A stretch of DNA of 53,344 bases from a virus: the IMG/VR virus record IMGVR_UViG_3300023174_000007, positions 1 to 53,344 of that record; one strand, 5' to 3'. Both the position numbers and the translations under genes were made by a program. Shown here piece by piece: positions 22,970 through 30,999 of this stretch. The notes under the pieces are model-generated. The model worked only from the letters and a program-made list of their open reading frames with translations, was not told the origin of the DNA and did not search any database. Each line of letters starts with the position of its first letter. Position 1 is the stretch's first letter.

Positions 22970-23931
22970 GTACCGAACAAGAACAAGAAGTAATCGTTAT
23001 TCAGGAAGAAAAAGACGGTTCAGCAACCATTGAATTGCCTGCAAGCATCCCTTCCCCTGAAGGAAATGATGAACAAGGCTCTGATGAGGCAGATGAACGC
23101 GCTCGTGAGAAAGAAATGGTCGTTGGTGGTGTTGTAGATGAGGCCGCAGAGGCTCTTCGTGAGCAAAAGCGCCTTAAACGCACGCGTCGCAAGGAGTACC
23201 ACAAGCAAGTTTCGACTGAAAAAGACGTTAAGTTAACCCTTCTAGAGCGTCAGAACCAACAATTGCTTGAAAGATTGTCTGTTTTAGAGCGTAAGTCCCA
23301 CGGTAGTGACCTTGCACGCTTAGATAAGGCAATTGAAGACCAAGATAATCGCATTTTGTTTGCAAAACAGAAGATTTCTGAGGCAACACGCACTGGCAAC
23401 GGTGAATTGCTGACTTCTGCGCAAGAAATGTGGTTTGAAGCACGTCGTCAGTCTGAGGCTTTGGCAAACTTGAAGAAACGCGCTGTTGCCCCACAGGCAC
23501 AACGTACTATTCAGGCTCCAGACCCACAGTTGCAACGTCATGCTAATAATTGGATGGCAAACAACCCGTGGTATGACCCAAATGGGAAAGACCCCGACTC
23601 TAGACGCGCTCTTAATGAAGATTCAATACTTGCAGAAGAGGGTTATGACCCCAAAACTGCTGAATATTGGGAAGAACTTGACAAGCGCTTGCAAAGAGTA
23701 GTACCTCATAGGTATAATGAAGATGCAGACGAGAGACCTCGCTCAAGACCGCGAAATGCAGTGACGAGTTCAGGCCGCGAATTTGCATCGAATAATGGCA
23801 GAGGTAATTCATTTACCTTGTCACCTGACCAAGTCAGGGCTATGAAAGATGCAGGTATGTGGGATGACGCTGAGAAACGAGCGAAGATGATTCGACGCTA
23901 CGCCTTAGAAGCACGCAACAATAACGGTTAA
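22966..23931 (+). CDS. Scaffolding protein (predicted)
   Basis: The 321-aa product is highly charged: an acidic N-terminus, a basic stretch (EQKRLKRTRRKEYHKQ), a long coiled coil (residues about 85-175, LLERQNQQLLERLSVLERK), and a basic C-terminus with DQVRAMKDAGMWDDAEKRAKMIRRYALEAR. Helical, charged proteins located just before the capsid gene usually form the internal scaffold that shapes the prohead. No protease motif is visible, so the scaffold may exit intact as in P22. Confidence 0.75.
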   Translation: MSTEQEQEVIVIQEEKDGSATIELPASIPSPEGNDEQGSDEADERAREKEMVVGGVVDEAAEALREQKRLKRTRRKEYHKQVSTEKDVKLTLLERQNQQLLERLSVLERKSHGSDLARLDKAIEDQDNRILFAKQKISEATRTGNGELLTSAQEMWFEARRQSEALANLKKRAVAPQAQRTIQAPDPQLQRHANNWMANNPWYDPNGKDPDSRRALNEDSILAEEGYDPKTAEYWEELDKRLQRVVPHRYNEDADERPRSRPRNAVTSSGREFASNNGRGNSFTLSPDQVRAMKDAGMWDDAEKRAKMIRRYALEARNNNG

Positions 23932-23942
23932 GGAGTAATAAA

Positions 23943-24482
23943 ATGGATTCTCGTTTAAAGAAAAATTTGAATGCTGGAGACCGCGATAATCGCGGAAGTC
24001 GCGACACGATTCGCGAGGCTCCAGAGGACAAAATGGTGTCGTCTGATGAGCGTACTCAAATGTGGAAAGACGAATGGACACAAAGCGCATTACCCGCTGT
24101 TCCTGATATGACGGGATGGCACGTTTGCTGGTTGTCGACAACTAACAGTTATGACAGCATTGATAAACGGATTCGATTGGGGTACGTTCCCGTGAAAGCG
24201 GATGAGTTACCTGCCATGAGAAATAACCGTGTAAAGGCTGGAGAACATGAAGGTTATATCTCGTGCAATGAAATGTTACTTTACAAAATTCCTATGGAAT
24301 TGTATCAAAAAGTAATGGCTCATTTTCACCACGAAGCACCGCAGGAAGAAGCGAACAAAATTCGCCTTCAAGCAGAGCAAAACGTGGGACGTGATAGTCG
24401 AGGCAGAAGTCTCGGTCAGATAGAAGGCGAAGGGCTTATTGATATGGATAAACCACTTCCTGCGCCGCATTTTGCGGGGTAG
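23943..24482 (+). CDS. Conserved head-region protein, unknown
   Basis: This 179-aa gene has an AAGGAGTAAT site. It contains DEWTQSALPAVPDMTGWHVCWLSTTNSYDSIDKRIRLGYVPVKADE and EHEGYISCNEMLLYKIP, a pattern shared by head-module proteins of uncultured aquatic podo-like phages. It probably is a minor head component. No enzyme motif. Confidence 0.7.
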   Translation: MDSRLKKNLNAGDRDNRGSRDTIREAPEDKMVSSDERTQMWKDEWTQSALPAVPDMTGWHVCWLSTTNSYDSIDKRIRLGYVPVKADELPAMRNNRVKAGEHEGYISCNEMLLYKIPMELYQKVMAHFHHEAPQEEANKIRLQAEQNVGRDSRGRSLGQIEGEGLIDMDKPLPAPHFAG

Positions 24483-24510
24483 GGTTCTTAACGAAACAAA
24501 GGAGTAGACT

Positions 24511-25083
24511 ATGTCTTCAACTAATGCTCCGTTCGGTATGCGTCCATCTTTCCATCCTTCTGGATTGGATAGAGCGGTTGCTTTGCCCAACGGTATTGCC
24601 TCTGGTTACAGCACTGGCATTTTAAAAGGCCAGCCTGTAGCCCTTAACACAAGCGGTAACATCATCGCGGCTACGGCAGGTAGTGCCTACCAAGGTGCTT
24701 TTGCTGGTCACGAGTTCACCGACACTACTGGTCGTCGTCTTGTATCAAACCAATGGGTTGCAAGTACTGCATACCAAACTGGTTCTGAAGTGACTTACTA
24801 CTATTCTGACCCTAATATTGTTTACGATATTCAGGCAGATGGCAGTTTGGCACAAACCTCTATTGGAGACCAAGCAAACTTTACGAACATTACTGCTGGT
24901 TCAACAACCACTGGTTTGTCGCAATGCACAATCTCTACCTCGTTGGCAGGTTCTAGTGCTGTTGGTGATATGCGTATCATCGGCCTCACACCTGCTGTTG
25001 ACAACGCTTGGGGCGATGCTTACACGGTAGTGCAAGTACAAGTCTCGCGTAGTCAATTCGTCGCAACTATTAACGCCATTTAA
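24511..25083 (+). CDS. Head decoration or head-fibre protein (predicted)
   Basis: The 190-aa product is beta-rich: NAPFGMRPSFHPSG..., ILKGQPVALNTSGNIIAAT and AGSAYQGAFAGHEFTD look like the decoration-type beta barrels that sit on capsomers. Location directly before the capsid gene and the AAAGGAGTA ribosome site fit high expression. Assignment rests on context and look. Confidence 0.65.
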   Translation: MSSTNAPFGMRPSFHPSGLDRAVALPNGIASGYSTGILKGQPVALNTSGNIIAATAGSAYQGAFAGHEFTDTTGRRLVSNQWVASTAYQTGSEVTYYYSDPNIVYDIQADGSLAQTSIGDQANFTNITAGSTTTGLSQCTISTSLAGSSAVGDMRIIGLTPAVDNAWGDAYTVVQVQVSRSQFVATINAI

Positions 25084-25094
25084 GGAGTCCAATC

Positions 25095-26009
25095 ATGGCC
25101 GCACCAATGCGCAGTACGGACTTTAGAAGCATCGTTGAACCAATTCTCAATGAGTGCTTCGATGGAGTCTATGACCAACGTGTCGATGAATGGTCACGAG
25201 TTTTTCGTGAACAAGAAGGCATTCCACGCAATTACCACGAAGAACCAGTCCTTTATGGATTTGGAGCCGCACCTCAACTGCCTGACGGAACTCCTGTTTC
25301 GTATCAGCAGGGTGGTGTACTCTTCTTACAACGCTATGTGTACAACGTGTTTGGCCTTGCCTTCGCGTTAACCAAAGTGTTGGTTGAAGATGGCGACCAT
25401 ATTCGTATCGGTCAGGTTTATGCACGTCACTTGGCACAGTCTTTGATTGAAACCAAAGAAACTTTGTCAGCAAACGTGTTGAATCGTGCGTTCAACTCAA
25501 GCTACCCCGGCGGTGACGGTGTAGCACTAAACAGTGCTTCTCATCCTATCGTGAATGGCACTTTCAGCAACTTGTTAACTACAGCCGCAAACTTGAGCCA
25601 AACATCTCTCGAACAGATATTGATTCAGATTCGTCAAGCTGTGGACAACAACGGTAAGAAGATTCGTCTAGTTCCACGTCAGTTAGTAGTGGCTCCCGGC
25701 AACATCTTCCAAGCTGAAGTATTGTTGAAATCAGTTCTTCGCGCTGGTACAGGCAACAACGACGTCAACCCAATCAAGTCAATTGGCTTGCTTGACGAAG
25801 GCGCGGCTGTTCTGTCTCGTTTGACTTCACCTACAGCATTTTGGGTGCAGACAGATGCTCCAGAAGGCATGAAGTTGCTGATGCGTCGTAAGTTGGAAAA
25901 GACAATGGAAGGCGATTTTGAAACTGATTCGATGCGCTATAAAGCTACAGAGCGTTATCAAGTTGGCTTCACTGACCCACGCGCCCTTTTCGGCACACCC
26001 GGCGTTTAA
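25095..26009 (+). CDS. Major capsid protein (HK97-fold, predicted)
   Basis: The 304-aa product has the features of a non-cleaved HK97-fold capsid protein: an N-terminal helix, an extended loop around PRNYHEEPVLYGFGAAPQLPDG, a spine helix (QVYARHLAQSLIETKETLSANVLNRAF), and PRQLVVAPGNIFQAEVLLKSVLRAG, followed by FWVQTDAPEGMKLLMRRKLEKTMEGDFETDSMRYKATERYQVGF, a stretch common to capsid proteins of this class. A strong intrinsic terminator follows, as expected for the most abundant virion gene. Confidence 0.85.
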   Translation: MAAPMRSTDFRSIVEPILNECFDGVYDQRVDEWSRVFREQEGIPRNYHEEPVLYGFGAAPQLPDGTPVSYQQGGVLFLQRYVYNVFGLAFALTKVLVEDGDHIRIGQVYARHLAQSLIETKETLSANVLNRAFNSSYPGGDGVALNSASHPIVNGTFSNLLTTAANLSQTSLEQILIQIRQAVDNNGKKIRLVPRQLVVAPGNIFQAEVLLKSVLRAGTGNNDVNPIKSIGLLDEGAAVLSRLTSPTAFWVQTDAPEGMKLLMRRKLEKTMEGDFETDSMRYKATERYQVGFTDPRALFGTPGV

Positions 26010-26016
26010 AGTAAGC

Positions 26017-26048
26017 AGGGGCGGGAATAAAACCCTGCCCCTTTTTTT
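26017..26048 (+). terminator. Intrinsic terminator after capsid gene
   Basis: AGGGGCGGG and CCCTGCCCCT pair around an A-rich loop with one bulge, then a seven-T run at 26042-26048. Position just behind the capsid gene fits control of capsid mRNA level; genes downstream need read-through or a further promoter that I cannot identify. Confidence 0.8.
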
Positions 26049-26087
26049 GTAATTTGTATTTGTCAAACTTTTCAAGGAGCAGACAAA

Positions 26088-27065
26088 ATGCCACAATTTT
26101 CAGATGACCTTTTTCTAGGTTCCGCTATTACCTATCAAGGTGCGGACACCTACCCTGCTGTTGCAACTTTTACTGGTTCAATTTCTACCACTACATTAAC
26201 AGTCACCGCCATGCTTTCTGGTGACAATATTGCGGTGGGTATGTTTTTAGATAGTTCAACTTCACTCACCAATGGCACTTACATCACCGCTTTTGGCACA
26301 GGTACTGGCGGTACAGGTACTTACACCGTAAGCGCCTCACAAACGGTAGCAAGCGCCACCATCATTGGTTCTGGTAATGCTTTGTTGCAAAACCCATCCC
26401 CAATGAGTACAGGCGTTGGCCCACTAGGTCGTGTTTATATTTGGGACGTTGTGCCACAAGCAAAATTAACAACTAATATTGTTGCCGCCGTCATCACAAC
26501 TGCTACCACGCTTACGCTTGCCGCAGGTGCTGGTGTTACATCTGCCACGATTACAGGCGGTGGTACAGGCTTGCAACTTGACTGCCCTCGCGCGGTTTCT
26601 ACAACCACAGGTGCTGGTACTCCAACTTCTGTCAACATTACTGTTTCTGGTTATGACTACTACGGTCAAGCCATGAGCGAGGTAATTGCAACAGGAACAG
26701 TGGCGTCTACTACTGTCAGTGGTAAAAAAGCCTTTTACCAAATTGCTAGTGTTGTCTCTTCTGGCGCAAGCGTGGTAACCGTTGCGGTAGGTACAACCGA
26801 CATCTTGGGTGCGCCACTGCGCATCACTGATAGAGGCTACGTCACCCGTGCGGGCTGGGACAATACTTTGGCTGAAGATGCTGGCACCATGACTGTTGCC
26901 GCTACCTTGACGGCTACCACCACAACTGGTGATGTCAGGGGTACTTATTTGCCTTCCTCAGCGGCAGATGGCATCAAACGTCTTGTGATGGGAATAGCCC
27001 TGCCAGCGATTGCGGCAGGCCCGAATGCAACTCGTATTGGCGCTCTTGGCGTCACCCAAGCATAA
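26088..27065 (+). CDS. Virion surface protein with inserted beta domain
   Basis: The 325-aa product is rich in Thr, Gly, Ala and Val and wholly beta-like. Residues about 28-100 ([12 protein letters not shown] to VASATIIG, with [18 protein letters not shown]) are a compact module that recurs in many phage structural proteins and looks inserted into a second protein whose parts are [14 protein letters not shown] and [25 protein letters not shown]. The remainder ends in [30 protein letters not shown], a decoration-like fold. It probably lies on the head surface. Confidence 0.65.
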   Translation: MPQFSDDLFLGSAITYQGADTYPAVATFTGSISTTTLTVTAMLSGDNIAVGMFLDSSTSLTNGTYITAFGTGTGGTGTYTVSASQTVASATIIGSGNALLQNPSPMSTGVGPLGRVYIWDVVPQAKLTTNIVAAVITTATTLTLAAGAGVTSATITGGGTGLQLDCPRAVSTTTGAGTPTSVNITVSGYDYYGQAMSEVIATGTVASTTVSGKKAFYQIASVVSSGASVVTVAVGTTDILGAPLRITDRGYVTRAGWDNTLAEDAGTMTVAATLTATTTTGDVRGTYLPSSAADGIKRLVMGIALPAIAAGPNATRIGALGVTQA

Positions 27066-27075
27066 GGAGCGCGAC

Positions 27076-28296
27076 ATGGGACAATTTAAACCAATGGTCA
27101 AGATGATGACCACTGAGCCTACAGTTGAGTTAAAACTCAAAAAAGGCGGTCACGTCAATATGAAAAAAGGCGGTATGGCTGAAGGTGGTCATAAGAAGAT
27201 GGCTATGGGTGGTGGTGCTTTGGACATGATGTCAGGAACTCCTGCTTTGGTGGGTCGTCCTGCTGTTAATGCTCCTGTTCGCGCCCCCGGCAAACCTTCA
27301 ATGGCTTCACGTCGTAAGGCAATGATGGCTAAACCTGCAATGAAATCTGCAATGCCTGCCGCAATGCCTCCAATGAAAAAAGGTGGCAAAGCAGAAGGTG
27401 GCGAGTCCAAAAAGACGCATATGACTGAGATGTCAAAGATGAAGGGTCTTGAAAAAGAACTAAAGTCTCACGAGTCCAAGCCTGCAAGCAAAGGACATAA
27501 AGGTCTAAAAACTGGTGGTGTTGCTCTTGGTAACGCTGGTGGCTACAAAAAAGGTGGCATGGCTACAGGTGGCGTAAAACTAGGCAATGCTGGTGGCTTC
27601 AAAGACGGTGGTATGTCTATGGTTGAAAAGGGCGGGAAGATGGTTCCTGACTTTGCGGCTGATGGCAAAGGCAAGATGAAAATGGGCGGAATGGCTACTG
27701 GTGGTGTCAAGTTGGGTAATGCTGGAGGCTTTAAAATGGGGGGTAAATCTTCAAAAAAAGCCTACGCGGCGGGGGGAACTGTTAATTCAGGCAAACCCGT
27801 CGCGATGCCACAAGGCGCTAAAAAGCCTTCGCAACCTGTAAGCATCAATCAATTGTCTGGTACTTTCAAAAGGGGTGGAAAAGTTACCCTTGCTGAAGGT
27901 AACTTGATGAAAGCATTCGGTAGAGAAAATGCTTCAGCCATGAAGTCGGCTAAAGCAAAATCTAACGAGGTCTACAGCAAGTATGGCAATATGAAGATGG
28001 CTGGTGGTGGTTCAACTTCTGACAAAGAGATGGATGTATCAAACGGCGCGTATGACGCTCACTATGCTCGTGAAAAGGCAGAGAATGAGGCAGACCGCAA
28101 GATGATGACTGATGCTCTGATGTTCTTGCCACGCCAAGCTAAGAAGGTTTATGCAAGCCTAACTGGTCAAGGCGCTGTAAGTGATAAAGAGAAATCAATG
28201 TCTCCTTCTATGAGAGGTCAAGGTTCTGTTACAGAAACTGAAAAATCTATAACAGTATCCCCAGCAGGTAAAAAACGCGGTGGACGTGCTTGTTAA
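27076..28296 (+). CDS. Gly/Lys/Met-rich repeat protein
   Basis: ATG 27076 follows AAGGAGCGCGAC; an earlier in-frame ATG (27010) lies inside the previous gene. The 406-aa product is strongly biased (Gly, Lys, Met, Ala). A 12-residue unit TGGVKLGNAGGF occurs three times (DNA 27511, 27565, 27697) with KGGMA or DGGMS between, plus AEGG and MGG motifs throughout. The C-terminal 100 residues are more ordinary (KEMDVSNGAYDAHYAREKAENEADRK). Basic, flexible sequence suggests DNA or membrane contact within the virion. No family function known to me. Confidence 0.65.
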   Translation: MGQFKPMVKMMTTEPTVELKLKKGGHVNMKKGGMAEGGHKKMAMGGGALDMMSGTPALVGRPAVNAPVRAPGKPSMASRRKAMMAKPAMKSAMPAAMPPMKKGGKAEGGESKKTHMTEMSKMKGLEKELKSHESKPASKGHKGLKTGGVALGNAGGYKKGGMATGGVKLGNAGGFKDGGMSMVEKGGKMVPDFAADGKGKMKMGGMATGGVKLGNAGGFKMGGKSSKKAYAAGGTVNSGKPVAMPQGAKKPSQPVSINQLSGTFKRGGKVTLAEGNLMKAFGRENASAMKSAKAKSNEVYSKYGNMKMAGGGSTSDKEMDVSNGAYDAHYAREKAENEADRKMMTDALMFLPRQAKKVYASLTGQGAVSDKEKSMSPSMRGQGSVTETEKSITVSPAGKKRGGRAC

Positions 28297-28302
28297 AAAT
28301 TA

Positions 28303-28326
28303 GTGGGGGGTTCGCCCCCTGCTTTT
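28303..28326 (+). terminator. GC-rich hairpin with TTCG loop
   Basis: GGGGG-TTCG-CCCCC forms a perfect stem at 28306-28319, followed by TGCTTTTAATT. It lies 6 bases after the repeat-protein gene and before a new ribosome site, so it is probably a modest terminator. Confidence 0.6.
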
Positions 28327-28340
28327 AATTGGAGAAATGA

Positions 28341-28760
28341 ATGACTATTACGGCTACATCCCAAACATTATTTGATGGCGAAAGAGTCGCCATTATGAAG
28401 TTTTATGCATCAATGAGTACGACTGAAAATGAATCTGCGGTTGCAAAAGTAACTCCTTCAGCACTTTTGCCATCCAATGCAGGCGGTGCTTGTGATGGCG
28501 TAACCATTTTAAAATGCACGGCAATGACGCATGGCTTAGAAGTTCAAATGAATTGGAAAGCAAGTACACCAGTTGTTATTGAAATTATTCCGCCAAATAC
28601 AAATTACACCCAAGACTATTCAGGTTTTGGTGGTTTGTGGAACAACGCAGGTACTGGTAAAGATGGCGTCATTACTTTTACAACTTTAGATGGTAGTGCT
28701 GGAGATGCATACACAGTCATCTTGGAAATGCAAAAACATTACGTTAACCCAGTGACATAA
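28341..28760 (+). CDS. Small virion protein, unknown
   Basis: The 139-aa product is beta-rich (GERVAIMKFYASMSTTENESAVAKV, then LEVQMNWKASTPVVIEIIPPN, then AYTVILEMQKHYVNP). The context between head accessory genes indicates a structural role. A TTGGAGAAATGA site precedes the ATG. Confidence 0.65.
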   Translation: MTITATSQTLFDGERVAIMKFYASMSTTENESAVAKVTPSALLPSNAGGACDGVTILKCTAMTHGLEVQMNWKASTPVVIEIIPPNTNYTQDYSGFGGLWNNAGTGKDGVITFTTLDGSAGDAYTVILEMQKHYVNPVT

Positions 28761-28762
28761 TC

Positions 28763-29071
28763 ATGCCAAGCAAATCACCAGCCCAACACAAATTGATGGC
28801 GGCGGTTGCGCACAATCCTGACTTTGCAAAAAAAGTTGGCATTCCCACCAAGGTAGGAAAAGAGTTTGTACAGGCAGATAAAAAGAAAATGGCTGATGGT
28901 GGTAACGTCAACGAAGCTGGTAACTACACTAAACCTGAACTTAGAAAGCGTATTGTTTCTCAAGTAAAGTCTCAAGCTGTGCAAGGTACTGGAGCAGGTC
29001 AGTGGTCTGCTCGAAAGGCTCAGTTGGTTGCCAAGAAGTACAAAGATGCAGGTGGTGGTTATCGTGATTAA
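28763..29071 (+). CDS. Conserved aquatic-phage protein, unknown
   Basis: The 102-aa product starts PSKSPAQHKLMAAVAHNPDFAKKVGIPTKVGKEFVQADK and ends GQWSARKAQLVAKKYKDAGGGYR. Both segments are familiar from uncultured aquatic phage contigs. Between them lies a KKMADGGNV linker like those joining modules of the polyvalent protein. Basic and helical; could be packaged with DNA. Confidence 0.7.
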   Translation: MPSKSPAQHKLMAAVAHNPDFAKKVGIPTKVGKEFVQADKKKMADGGNVNEAGNYTKPELRKRIVSQVKSQAVQGTGAGQWSARKAQLVAKKYKDAGGGYRD

Positions 29072-29303
29072 AAAGCCGCAACAATCATTGAAGGATTGGG
29101 GCGACCAAAAATGGAGAACTAAAAGTGGAAAACCGTCTAGTAAAACAGGTGAAAGATACCTTCCAGAGTCTGCAATTAAAAGCCTTAGCCCTGCTGAATA
29201 TGCTTCAACGACCAAAGCAAAAAGAGAAGGAAAAGCCGCAGGAAAACAATTTGTAGCGCAACCCAAAAAAATTGCACAGAAAACAGCTAAATATAGGTTT
29301 TAA
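29064..29303 (+). CDS. DUF5872-like basic protein
   Basis: The frame overlaps the preceding stop; GTG 29064 after AGGTGGTGG gives 79 aa, while ATG 29046 is the nearest alternative. SLKDWGDQKWRTKSGKPSSKTGERYLPESAIKSLSPAEYASTTKAKREGKAAGKQFVAQP resembles DUF5872, a small basic domain in phage and giant-virus genomes of unknown activity. High Lys content suggests nucleic-acid association. Confidence 0.65.
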   Translation: MIKKPQQSLKDWGDQKWRTKSGKPSSKTGERYLPESAIKSLSPAEYASTTKAKREGKAAGKQFVAQPKKIAQKTAKYRF

Positions 29304-29305
29304 TT

Positions 29306-29560
29306 ATGTCAAAAAAGACTCCTTCTCTTGCTATTGGTCGTGGTGAAAAGTTGTCTGTTGAAAAAGGTGCTGGATTAACAGCAAAAGGTCGTGCAAAATA
29401 CAATAGAGAAACTGGAAGTCATTTAAAGGCTCCACAACCACAAGGTGGAGCAAGAAAAGATTCGTTTTGTGCAAGAATGGCAGGTGTTGTAGAGAATGCA
29501 AAGGGTGATGCTCCAAGAGCAAAGGCATCACTGAGGCGTTGGAAATGCTCTGGTTGGTAA
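29306..29560 (+). CDS. DUF6321-like basic protein
   Basis: The 84-aa product reads GAGLTAKGRAKYNRETGSHLKAPQPQGG...DSFCARMAGVVENAKGDAPRAKASLRRWKCSGW, a family of small basic proteins I associate with DUF6321. It commonly lies beside the DUF5872-like gene in aquatic phages, so the pair may act together, for example as packaged DNA-binding proteins. Two cysteines (FCARM, KCSGW) are conserved in look. Confidence 0.65.
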   Translation: MSKKTPSLAIGRGEKLSVEKGAGLTAKGRAKYNRETGSHLKAPQPQGGARKDSFCARMAGVVENAKGDAPRAKASLRRWKCSGW

Positions 29561-29569
29561 AGGATAGAC

Positions 29570-30640
29570 ATGGCGTACTCTGACACCTATGGACAAACAT
29601 ACAACGTACAGACGTTGATTGACCACGGCGCTCGTCGATGCGGCAAGTTGGCTGAAGAACTAACCTCCGAGCAAGTTTTGACTTCGCGTCAATCGCTAGG
29701 GTTCCTTCTTTCTAACCTCATTAATCGAGGTATTCAATATTGGTGTATCAGCAAAGAGGTTATAGGGCTGTCTGCGGACAAATACCGCTATACCCTACCT
29801 AGTGGTGCTGTTGACACTTTAAACGTCTTATATCGCACATTAAATCGCCCAGTAGGGGCATATACGTCTTCTGCTGGCGGTACGATTGCAAATCTATACG
29901 ATGGCGACGTCGATACTTATACGCAACAAACTTCTGCAAATGGTAACTTTACGGTCAATTTTGGCACAACAAACCCCATCTATGCGGGTTCTATTGGATT
30001 TTTACCTTATATTGCTAATAATGGGTCTGCAACGTGGAATATTGCACTGCAATACTCGATGGATGGCACGACTTATTACGATTTAGAGAACCTTGGGGCA
30101 ATTGCTGTTAAGGACAACACATGGGTATGGACAGACATAGACCCCGGTCAAAACGTCCCCTTCTATCGAATTAAAGCCTCAAGTGGCACTACTTTAGCTT
30201 TGCGTGAGTGGTACATAGGTAATAACAGCACCGAAGTAATGATGTCTCGCTTAAATCGCGATGACTACACCAATTTACCAAATAAGAACTTTACGGCAAA
30301 CCAACCCTTCCAATTTTGGTTTGACCGCACAATTCCAACCCCAACCATCTATTTGTGGCCTACACCAAGCAATCCTTTTGTACAAATGACTGTATGGTAT
30401 TCCACGCAAATTATGGATGTTGGTGCTTTAACAGATGAGTTACAGATACCTCAGCGTTGGTATGAGGCTGTTATTTTCATGCTGGCTCATAGGATGAGCC
30501 TCGAACTCCCGCAAGTTGCTATGGATAGAGTGAACTATCTAGAAAAGATGGCGGATAAGTATTTATACGAAGCAGAGCAGGAAGAGCGCGACAAGTCGCC
30601 GATTTACTTTGCCCCTAATATTTCAGTTTACACAAGATAA
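29570..30640 (+). CDS. Tail adaptor-like protein with inserted discoidin-like domain
   Basis: The 356-aa product has helical ends (VQTLIDHGARRCGKLAEELTSEQ; QRWYEAVIFMLAHRMSLELPQ...YLYEAEQEERDKSP) typical of podovirus adaptor/gp4-type tail proteins that ring the portal. Residues about 95-218 interrupt it with GTIANLYDGDVDTYTQQ, FTVNFG, IALQYSMDGTTYYDLENLG and FYRIKAS, the pattern of an F5/8-type C (discoidin) carbohydrate-binding module. The insertion would place a sugar-binding lobe at the neck. The frame overlaps the next gene by one base. Confidence 0.65.
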   Translation: MAYSDTYGQTYNVQTLIDHGARRCGKLAEELTSEQVLTSRQSLGFLLSNLINRGIQYWCISKEVIGLSADKYRYTLPSGAVDTLNVLYRTLNRPVGAYTSSAGGTIANLYDGDVDTYTQQTSANGNFTVNFGTTNPIYAGSIGFLPYIANNGSATWNIALQYSMDGTTYYDLENLGAIAVKDNTWVWTDIDPGQNVPFYRIKASSGTTLALREWYIGNNSTEVMMSRLNRDDYTNLPNKNFTANQPFQFWFDRTIPTPTIYLWPTPSNPFVQMTVWYSTQIMDVGALTDELQIPQRWYEAVIFMLAHRMSLELPQVAMDRVNYLEKMADKYLYEAEQEERDKSPIYFAPNISVYTR

Positions 30641-30999
30641 TGCCTATTTTTCTTGACACCGAGGGACTCACTTCACTTGCAATCGCGGTATGCGATAGGT
30701 GCAAGATGAAGCGTACCTATGTGGACTTGAGGCCAGATGGAAACAGCCCCGGCCTTCGCGTATGCGGACAAGGCTGTTGGGATACCCTAGACCCCTACCG
30801 TTTGGCGGCACGGAAAACCGAAAGGATTAACCTTCGGTTTGCACGCCCTGATGTGAGTGTTGCGGCTAACGATAACTTCTTAATGACTGGCGGAACAAGC
30901 GAGTTCCAAATTTCGACCGAACAAAATACTCAAACTCCTACTAACACAGGGAATAAGGACACTATTGCGCCTAATCCCCCAAACAATACGAGTACATAA
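30640..30999 (+). CDS. Zinc-ribbon protein of phage neck region
   Basis: The 119-aa product has two Cys pairs, CDRCKMKRTYVDLRPDG and LRVCGQGCWD, which form a zinc ribbon, followed by ERINLRFARPDVSVA. A disordered Thr/Asn/Pro tail (TQTPTNTGNKDTIAPNPPN) ends it. Similar zinc-ribbon proteins lie between adaptor and fibre genes in aquatic phages. It may be a small tail component. Confidence 0.7.
   Translation: MPIFLDTEGLTSLAIAVCDRCKMKRTYVDLRPDGNSPGLRVCGQGCWDTLDPYRLAARKTERINLRFARPDVSVAANDNFLMTGGTSEFQISTEQNTQTPTNTGNKDTIAPNPPNNTST

Noticed and set aside
30815-30840. Inverted repeat AAACCGAAAGG / CCTTCGGTTT
   Set aside because: It lies inside the zinc-ribbon gene, has an unpaired base and no T run; probably chance codon use.
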